From assembly GCF_047730085.1 (NCBI RefSeq), contig NZ_CP159830.1, forward strand, positions 744,001 through 808,000: DNA of 64,000 bases, read 5' to 3'. The position numbers and the translations under genes were made by a program. The DNA is from Njordibacter sp937773555 (lineage in GTDB: Bacteria > Pseudomonadota > Gammaproteobacteria > Pseudomonadales > Balneatricaceae). Below the pieces are notes generated by a model. It saw only the letters and a program-made list of their open reading frames with translations, did not search any database and had not been told where the DNA came from. Numbering within the stretch: the first letter of the stretch is position 1; the number at the start of each line of letters is the position of its first letter. Positions 58,461 to 64,000 of the stretch are shown piece after piece.

Positions 58461-59207
58461 TTATAAAGTGAAATCATCACCTAAGTATACCTCTTTTACT
58501 TGCTGGTTCGCTAAGATATCACTGCTGGTTCCATGAGCTAAAATATAACCTTCACTAACAATATAGGCCAAATCACAAATATCTAGGGTTTCGCGCACAT
58601 TATGGTCGGTAATTAATACGCCAATACCCTTGTCACGTAACTGTTGAATAATTTGTTTAATGTCCTTGACAGAAATGGGGTCTACGCCAGCAAAGGGTTC
58701 GTCCAGCAGAATAAACTGTGGTTCACTTGCCAATGCACGAGCAATCTCTACGCGACGGCGTTCACCACCTGATAAGCTCATACCTAGGCTGTTACGTATG
58801 TGATCGATATTAAACTCTAGGAGCAGGTTTTCTAGCCTTTTTAATCGCTCAATTTTAGTCAGGTTTTTTTGAGTTTCCAATATAGCTAAAATGTTTTGTG
58901 CCACTGTAAGCTTACGAAATACTGATGCTTCTTGTGGCAGATAACCGATACCCTTGCGCGCTCGGCCATGCATAGGCTCACTCGAAATGTCTTCTTGATT
59001 GATAAATATTTGGCCACGATCTGCCTGCACTAAACCCACAATCATATAAAAGCAGGTCGTTTTTCCAGCACCATTAGGCCCCAGCAGACCAACTACTTGG
59101 CCAGCTTCAATACGAATATTAACGTCTTTGACGATAGCCCGCTTGCTGTAAGATTTAGCAAGGTTTCTGGCTTCTAAGGTGGCTATGGTGGCAGTCTCAT
59201 TGTGCAT
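58461..59207 (-). CDS. lptB: LPS export ABC transporter ATPase LptB
   Basis: A 248-residue ABC ATPase with Walker A GLLGPNGAGKTTCFYM, signature LSGGERRRVEIARAL and Walker B ILLDEPFAGVD. It powers LPS extraction with LptFG. The ATG at 59207 is chosen; a TTG at 59216 precedes it. Its neighbours lptA and lptC confirm the role. Confidence 0.97.
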   Translation of the reverse strand: MHNETATIATLEARNLAKSYSKRAIVKDVNIRIEAGQVVGLLGPNGAGKTTCFYMIVGLVQADRGQIFINQEDISSEPMHGRARKGIGYLPQEASVFRKLTVAQNILAILETQKNLTKIERLKRLENLLLEFNIDHIRNSLGMSLSGGERRRVEIARALASEPQFILLDEPFAGVDPISVKDIKQIIQQLRDKGIGVLITDHNVRETLDICDLAYIVSEGYILAHGTSSDILANQQVKEVYLGDDFTL

Positions 59208-59234
59208 GGATGTCAAACTTGTTTCAGGTGATCA

Positions 59235-59798
59235 TTAATTTGAGTTAGGTAAGAAAATCATTTTTACTTGCTTATCTTTGCCGCCAGTGGCTTTCACATT
59301 TTCTGTAGACATGTTGAAGAGTATTTGATGACCACTGAACAGGTTACCTTTTTGAATCAGCTTGGCACCACCGAGTAAGGTTAAGAACTCGGTGTTCAGT
59401 TGATAGTCAATGCGCTTACCCCAGGCTTGCATTATATCGCCTTTGCCATCTCCAACGGGCTCTGATTCCTGCTGCATGTAAGCTAAACCATCATTATTGC
59501 CCTCTGTGGCTACCATGGTTTCTATCCCGTCGTCGTTAAAGGTCACTTTTACCGTATTTGCTTCAATTGTCATACTACCTTGGACAATAATAACACTGCC
59601 GGAGTAGGTGGAAAAACCCTCCCCTTCATTAAGCTCTACGCTATCAGCGGTGATCTCAATGGGCTGCTTACGGTCGCTATCAAGTGCCCATGTTAATGGG
59701 CTGAGAAACCATGCTGCGCCAGCAAGCAAACAGATAGAAAAACGTTGTATGTGGTTCAGGCTAGGGACGCTGTGGGTGTTTTGGAGGGGCTGTAACAT
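59235..59798 (-). CDS. lptA: LPS transport periplasmic protein LptA
   Basis: A 187-residue periplasmic protein with a signal peptide (ICLLAGAAWFLSPLTWA) and the OstA-type beta-jellyroll (PIEITADSVELNEGEGFSTY, YSGSVIIVQGSMTIEANTVK). It forms the LPS bridge. AAGGA overlaps the end of lptC. Confidence 0.95.
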   Translation of the reverse strand: MLQPLQNTHSVPSLNHIQRFSICLLAGAAWFLSPLTWALDSDRKQPIEITADSVELNEGEGFSTYSGSVIIVQGSMTIEANTVKVTFNDDGIETMVATEGNNDGLAYMQQESEPVGDGKGDIMQAWGKRIDYQLNTEFLTLLGGAKLIQKGNLFSGHQILFNMSTENVKATGGKDKQVKMIFLPNSN

Positions 59799-59800
59799 GG

Positions 59801-60376
59801 TTAATTCCTTGGCACAGAGTGAGTGCCCTTGACCTGGTGCAAAAATAGTAAACGTTGGGTGTCGAGTGTGAGCTGCATTCCGGTGCCCGTCAAGTGGCTA
59901 TACTTGGCCACTAAGGTCACTTGCTTGTCAGATTGGGCATAGTTTCGTTGGGGAAATAACCTTAAGCTTTCACTGCTAAGGCTAAGCGGTCGGTGAATAT
60001 CTGGACCGTTGGTAACTAGTGCATTGCCTGTAAGGTTAATTTGTGCCCCGGAATCTAATATAAGGCCCTCATCCGCTTTACCAAACCAAGCAGTGCCATT
60101 GCTGGATAAATAAATGTTAAACCTGGGCTGTAGCATATCGGTGGTGCCGAGTTCTTGAATGTGAGTAAATTGTTTAGCGCTTATGTTGGAGGATAGTGAA
60201 CCTTGTTTATCGTATTGGCTAATAGTCGCATTCGTAAGGTAATAGTCTGGAATCCAGTTAACTTTTGACTCTGCGTCTTGCTGCTCTATTTGTTGTAACC
60301 ACCAAAATAGCAACAAAACTAAGCCTGCAGCAACAATGTTTATAGGCAGCCAGCGACTGCGAAATAATGCCATCAT
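59801..60376 (-). CDS. lptC: LPS export protein LptC
   Basis: A 191-residue protein with an N-terminal membrane anchor (LPINIVAAGLVLLLFWWLQQ) and a periplasmic LptC domain (YYLTNATISQYDKQGSLSSN). It passes LPS from LptBFG to LptA. The ATG at 60376 overlaps the kdsC stop by one base (TGATG), which indicates coupling. Confidence 0.93.
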   Translation of the reverse strand: MMALFRSRWLPINIVAAGLVLLLFWWLQQIEQQDAESKVNWIPDYYLTNATISQYDKQGSLSSNISAKQFTHIQELGTTDMLQPRFNIYLSSNGTAWFGKADEGLILDSGAQINLTGNALVTNGPDIHRPLSLSSESLRLFPQRNYAQSDKQVTLVAKYSHLTGTGMQLTLDTQRLLFLHQVKGTHSVPRN

Positions 60377-60942
60377 CACAGGCCTGCCCGGAGCTTAGTA
60401 TTAGTATAATGGGCTAGCGCAGCCTCCCACGTGCCTTGTGCTTGCATGATTAACTCACACACTTCCCTTACTGCACCTTGGCCACCATGGCGCTGGGTAA
60501 CGTATTGGCTGTGACATGCCATACTACTAGCTGCATTAGGTAGGGTGATGCCTAAACCCACTTTAATAATAGCTGCAAGATCTGGCAAGTCATCTCCCAT
60601 GTAGGCCATCTGGGGCCAGTCTAATTGCAGATTTTGGGTGAGTTCGTGAAGGGCAGTGAGTTTATCTTCTCTGCCTTGTAATATTAATTCAATACCCAGT
60701 TGTTTGGCTCTTTGAGCAACAATATTGGATGTTCTGCCAGTGACAATAGCAACTTTTACACCAGTAGATTGGAGCATTTTAATGCCGTGGCCATCTAAAC
60801 TACTAAAGGCCTTAATTTCTTCGCCTTGGTTGCCAAAGTAAAGCTGGCCATCGCTTAGCACACCATCTACATCTAATGCGAGTATGCGCACCCGGCTGGC
60901 ATGTTTGACAATCTGAGCCTCACTGAGCAGTGCAGAATCCAT
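60376..60942 (-). CDS. kdsC: 3-deoxy-D-manno-octulosonate-8-phosphatase KdsC
   Basis: A 188-residue HAD phosphatase with the catalytic motif LALDVDGVLSDG, motif II IVTGRTS and the metal motif MGDDLPD. It makes free KDO for LPS inner core. It is directly between kdsD and lptC. Confidence 0.95.
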   Translation of the reverse strand: MDSALLSEAQIVKHASRVRILALDVDGVLSDGQLYFGNQGEEIKAFSSLDGHGIKMLQSTGVKVAIVTGRTSNIVAQRAKQLGIELILQGREDKLTALHELTQNLQLDWPQMAYMGDDLPDLAAIIKVGLGITLPNAASSMACHSQYVTQRHGGQGAVREVCELIMQAQGTWEAALAHYTNTKLRAGL

Positions 60943-60943
60943 T

Positions 60944-61951
60944 CTATATGACCCCTGCTTTTAACAAATCATGCATATTTAGAGCGCCTACTGGTTGGTG
61001 ATATTCATCACAAACAATGAGCGCATTAATTTTATGTTGTTCCATTAATTGCAACGCTTGAGCGGCCAGCATATCGGCTTGGGCTTGCACAGGGTCAAGG
61101 GTCATTAGCTCACTAATGTGGCATTCACGCAGATCTTGACTGTGGTCTAAACTTCGGCGCAAGTCGCCATCCGTGTAGATACCTGCTAGCTCACCTTGAT
61201 GATTAACCACGGCAGTCATACCCATACCTTTTTGGGTCATCTCCATTAAAGCATCGGCAAACCGAGTACTTTGAGAAACTATAGGTAGGGCGTCACCAGC
61301 GTGCATTATGTCACTTACCTTTAATAATAACTTGCGACCTAACGCGCCACCGGGATGAGAAAAAGCGAAATCGTTGGCACTAAAACCTTTGGCTTCTAAT
61401 AATGCGATGGCAAGTGCATCCCCCATCACTAAGCTGGCAGTGGTACTGGATGTTGGTGCCAGATTTAAAGGGCAAGCTTCAGTATTAACCTGCACATTAA
61501 GGTGCACATCTGCCGCTTTGGCAATAGTGGAATCTGCTGCACCTGTCATGGCAATCAGGGGGGTGCCTAAGCGTTTTAGCATTGGTAATAAGGTGACAAT
61601 TTCACTGGTGGTGCCTGAATAAGATAACGCAAGTACAACGTCTTTGGCAGTGATCATACCCATGTCGCCATGACTGGCTTCACCTGGATGAACGAAAAAG
61701 GAGGGAGTGCCTGTGCTGGCTAGGGTGGCGGCTATTTTATTAGCAATATGGCCCGATTTCCCCATGCCTAAAAGCACCACTCGTGCTGAGCAATCCATCA
61801 ACAACTGGCAGGCTTGGTCGAAGGCAGCATCGATACGGGTGGTCAGTTCACCGATAGCAGCCTGTTCTAACCTAATAGTGCGCAAGGCAGATTCAGCAAA
61901 GGGCGTCGCTAGAGTTTGGCTGGGTTTTAAAGTGCTGTTATGGCTCAACAC
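60944..61951 (-). CDS. kdsD: Arabinose-5-phosphate isomerase KdsD
   Basis: A 335-residue SIS-domain isomerase (VVLLGMGKSGHIANKIAATL, FVHPGEASHGDMGMI, ALSYSGTTSEIV) with two C-terminal CBS domains. It produces arabinose 5-phosphate for KDO synthesis. The start is a GTG at 61951 close to AGGAG; a TTG three bases later has better spacing. Confidence 0.95.
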   Translation of the reverse strand: MLSHNSTLKPSQTLATPFAESALRTIRLEQAAIGELTTRIDAAFDQACQLLMDCSARVVLLGMGKSGHIANKIAATLASTGTPSFFVHPGEASHGDMGMITAKDVVLALSYSGTTSEIVTLLPMLKRLGTPLIAMTGAADSTIAKAADVHLNVQVNTEACPLNLAPTSSTTASLVMGDALAIALLEAKGFSANDFAFSHPGGALGRKLLLKVSDIMHAGDALPIVSQSTRFADALMEMTQKGMGMTAVVNHQGELAGIYTDGDLRRSLDHSQDLRECHISELMTLDPVQAQADMLAAQALQLMEQHKINALIVCDEYHQPVGALNMHDLLKAGVI

Positions 61952-61974
61952 ATCTCCTGAGGCTTATTATCAAA

Positions 61975-62919
61975 TTATCTAGCGTTAGTATAAAGTAAAA
62001 GCATATACATAACATAGGTCAACAGCAGTAAGCTGCCCACTACCCGGCTAATGGCGCCACCGTGGCGGGCCTTAAACCCTAGAGCAAACATAAATAGGGT
62101 TAACAAAAGCATGAGCCCATAGTCGCGCCATAAAGCGTTGGCTTCTATAACAACTGGGCTGATAAGGGCTGGAATAGCCATAACGCCTAATAAATTAAAG
62201 ATGTTAGAACCAATAACGTTGCCTAAAGCAATGCCATGCTGGCCTTTGCGAGCGCTCATAATAGACGCCGCAAGTTCTGGTAGGCTGGTGCCGATGGCAA
62301 TAATAGTGAGGCCAATAATCATTTCGCTAACACCAAGGGATGTAGCAATATATACAGCACCACCCACTAAAATCCGTGAGCCCAATGCCAATGCAATTAA
62401 ACCCACTATAAGCCAAATAATACCTGCCTTTAAGCTCATGTTGGCTAAAGGCGTAAGCTTATCTTCTGGATGGTCCTGTTGGTAACGATTAAACAGATAT
62501 AAACACACCACTAAACCCAATAACAACCACACACTGTCTATGGCATCAAGGTAGTAATCTAACAATAAAATACCTGCGCCGATGGTGGCGATGGTTAATA
62601 TAGGCAACTCCACGCGCACCAAGTTACCTTTAATGGGTATAGGAGAAACAAGGGCTGTGGCACCCAGTACGAGAGCTATATTGGCGATATTGGAGCCAAT
62701 GGCGTTGCCAATAGCAAGGCCTGGGGCACCGTCAAGTGCAGCCATGGTGGACACCAACATTTCTGGGGCTGAGGTGCCAAAGGCTACGACGGTTAGGCCA
62801 ATAAGCATAGGCGACATGCCTAAGTGGCCAGCGGTGGCAGAAGCACCGTCGACAAAACGCTCGGCACTCCAAATAAGTAAGCCTAAGCCAACTAAAACGG
62901 CGGCAATTGCAATAAACAT
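61975..62919 (-). CDS. yrbG: Calcium/sodium antiporter YrbG
   Basis: A 314-residue K+-dependent Na+/Ca2+ exchanger family protein with ten membrane helices and the duplicated motifs VVAFGTSAPEMLVS and AIGTSLPELAASI, each followed by GNxIGSNI. It is the conserved neighbour of kdsD in gammaproteobacteria. It diverges from mlaF across 177 bases, where I see no clear element. Confidence 0.95.
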   Translation of the reverse strand: MFIAIAAVLVGLGLLIWSAERFVDGASATAGHLGMSPMLIGLTVVAFGTSAPEMLVSTMAALDGAPGLAIGNAIGSNIANIALVLGATALVSPIPIKGNLVRVELPILTIATIGAGILLLDYYLDAIDSVWLLLGLVVCLYLFNRYQQDHPEDKLTPLANMSLKAGIIWLIVGLIALALGSRILVGGAVYIATSLGVSEMIIGLTIIAIGTSLPELAASIMSARKGQHGIALGNVIGSNIFNLLGVMAIPALISPVVIEANALWRDYGLMLLLTLFMFALGFKARHGGAISRVVGSLLLLTYVMYMLLLYTNAR

Positions 62920-63096
62920 ATAAAGGTCTAATTAGAGTGGTAATCACAGTTAATGGACGCCCTAAATTAAGCGAGGCGAAACGAACACCGGCAATGAAAC
63001 CAAGAGTGGGCCCTTTTTGCAAGTTTCTTTGCACTTAAGCGCGTCAATGTTAAACTTGGACCTAGATTACTTTAGCGCCTCACCGGAACTTCATCT

Positions 63097-63903
63097 ATGG
63101 CCACAGACGACATCATTAACATACAAAATGTTAGCTTTTACCGTGGTGATCGGGCCATTTTTAAAAACCTTAACTGCGTTATATCGGCTGGGAAAATCAC
63201 TGCCATTATGGGCCCTAGTGGGTCTGGTAAAACCACACTCTTGCGCTTAATTAGTGGTCAGTTGCAGCCACATGAGGGGCAAATACGGCTGTTTGGTCAG
63301 GACATTGCTGCACTTAATCGTAGGCAGTTAACCCAAATTCGTACACGTATGGGTGTATTGTTTCAAAGTGGTGCTTTATTTACCGATTTATCAGTGTTTG
63401 AAAATGTGGCCTTTGCGTTGAGAGAACATCTGCACTTATCGGTAGATGAATTGTATAACAAGGTGTTGTTAAAGCTGGAAGCAGTGGGTTTGCGTGGTGC
63501 TAGAGACCTCATGCCATCGCAACTATCCGGTGGCATGGCAAGGCGGGTTGCCCTAGCTCGGGCTGTGGCCATGGAGCCAGAGCTAATTCTTTATGATGAA
63601 CCCTTTGCCGGCCAAGATCCCATAGCTATGGCAGTTCTACAGAGGTTAATTAAAGACCTTAATTGTGCCATGCATTTAACCAGCGTGCTGGTATCCCATG
63701 ATATTGCAGAAGCTTGTGCCATTGCTGATCAAGTCATTTTATTAGGTGAGGGCCGAGTGCTAGTGCAGGGCACTCCTGCTGCTTTGCAGGCCAGTAATGA
63801 TCCTGCAGTAAAGCAATTTATCCATGGTGAGGCTGATGGTGTGATTCCATTCCACTTTTTTGCACCTCCGCTGCAACAAGAACTAAGGGGTAAATCAGAA
63901 TGA
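63097..63903 (+). CDS. mlaF: Phospholipid transport ABC ATPase MlaF
   Basis: A 268-residue ABC ATPase with Walker A MGPSGSGKTTLLRLI, signature LSGGMARRVALARA and Walker B ELILYDEPFAGQDP. It drives phospholipid trafficking with MlaE, MlaD and MlaB. It ends in an ATGA overlap with mlaE. Confidence 0.97.
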   Translation: MATDDIINIQNVSFYRGDRAIFKNLNCVISAGKITAIMGPSGSGKTTLLRLISGQLQPHEGQIRLFGQDIAALNRRQLTQIRTRMGVLFQSGALFTDLSVFENVAFALREHLHLSVDELYNKVLLKLEAVGLRGARDLMPSQLSGGMARRVALARAVAMEPELILYDEPFAGQDPIAMAVLQRLIKDLNCAMHLTSVLVSHDIAEACAIADQVILLGEGRVLVQGTPAALQASNDPAVKQFIHGEADGVIPFHFFAPPLQQELRGKSE

Positions 63904-64000
63904 TAGGCCTTATTGCTGATTTAGGTTCAGGCTTTTTAGGTAAGTTGGTGCGCATAGGGCAGGCATGGCTGATGTTAATGCAGGCCATTATTGTGCAGCC
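63900..64000 (+). CDS. mlaE: Phospholipid transport permease MlaE (5' part only)
   Basis: The first 33 codons (MIGLIADLGSGFLGKLVRIG onward) run off the right edge. The ATG at 63900 overlaps the mlaF stop, and the sequence fits the start of MlaE permeases. Confidence 0.85.
   Translation, partial: MIGLIADLGSGFLGKLVRIGQAWLMLMQAIIVQ

Noticed and set aside
1..64000. tRNA, rRNA, insertion sequences and riboswitches
   Set aside because: I looked through the intergenic gaps, all under about 300 bases, and saw no cloverleaf, transposase or recognisable aptamer; a covariance-model search was not possible.

Overview
This window looks like a chromosomal segment of a marine, polarly flagellated gammaproteobacterium. 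The organism call is an inference. It rests on the rpoN-lpt-kds-yrbG-mla neighbourhood, a FleQ/FlrA and FleR/FlrC-type flagellar hierarchy, the FlgP/FlgT basal-body accessory proteins, DarP and MgtE, and marine-type accessory genes (a DddP-like DMSP lyase and a methylated-aminophosphonate oxidation pair). I saw no tRNA, rRNA, CRISPR array, insertion sequence or prophage.

Region 1 (1-18.2 kb) is accessory metabolism. A LysR regulator (partial) diverges from a 48-residue CDGSH-like miniprotein, followed by DoxX, pirin and glutathionyl-hydroquinone-reductase genes that resemble a quinone/electrophile stress cluster. Next come a protein with two CDGSH iron-sulfur domains fused to an FMN glutamate-synthase-like domain, an MBL-fold protein with a degenerate metal motif, and an EamA transporter. 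A minus-strand pair encodes a DddP-like protein and an amidase. On the plus strand lie a photolyase-related protein and PrpE. A compact minus-strand operon then encodes an aldehyde dehydrogenase, a FAD amine oxidase, a gamma-butyrobetaine-hydroxylase-like 2OG oxygenase and a PhnZ/TmpB-like HD oxygenase, best read as phosphonate (probably N-methylated aminoethylphosphonate) catabolism.

Region 2 (18.2-42.6 kb) is a flagellar superlocus: flgFGH, flagellin 1, flaG, flagellin 2, fliD, fliS, an FlrA-like activator, an FlrC-like activator, fliEFGHIJKLMNOPQR, flhB and an unknown membrane coiled-coil gene. Sigma-54 (GG-N10-GC) and sigma-28 promoters can be read directly. The two 96% identical flagellins have different sigma factors, and a palindrome GGCAA-N4-TTGCC recurs beside two sigma-54 promoters. 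The cascade is atypical: no FlrB/FleS kinase lies between the two activators, the FlrA homologue has no N-terminal domain, and the FlrC receiver has lost its phospho-acceptor Asp.

Region 3 (42.7-54.1 kb) separates flhB from flhA with fumarase, an NfsA-like nitroreductase, a DnaT-like/lambda-P-like replication pair, and a minus-strand LysM-flgT-flgP group. The flagellar set resumes with flhA-flhF-flhG-fliA. The usual cheY/cheZ/cheA genes do not follow fliA, and flgI-L, flgB-E and motor genes are not in the window.

Region 4 (54.1-64 kb) is core envelope and PTS-Ntr: darP, mgtE, an HPr/NPr gene, ptsN, rpoN, lptB, lptA, lptC, kdsC, kdsD and yrbG on the minus strand, then mlaF and the start of mlaE on the plus strand. 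rpoN here encodes the sigma factor that the flagellar promoters need, and fliA encodes the sigma-28 for the late promoters. hpf and rapZ, commonly found between rpoN and the HPr gene, are absent. Intergenic gaps are all under about 300 bases and are described where they hold something.
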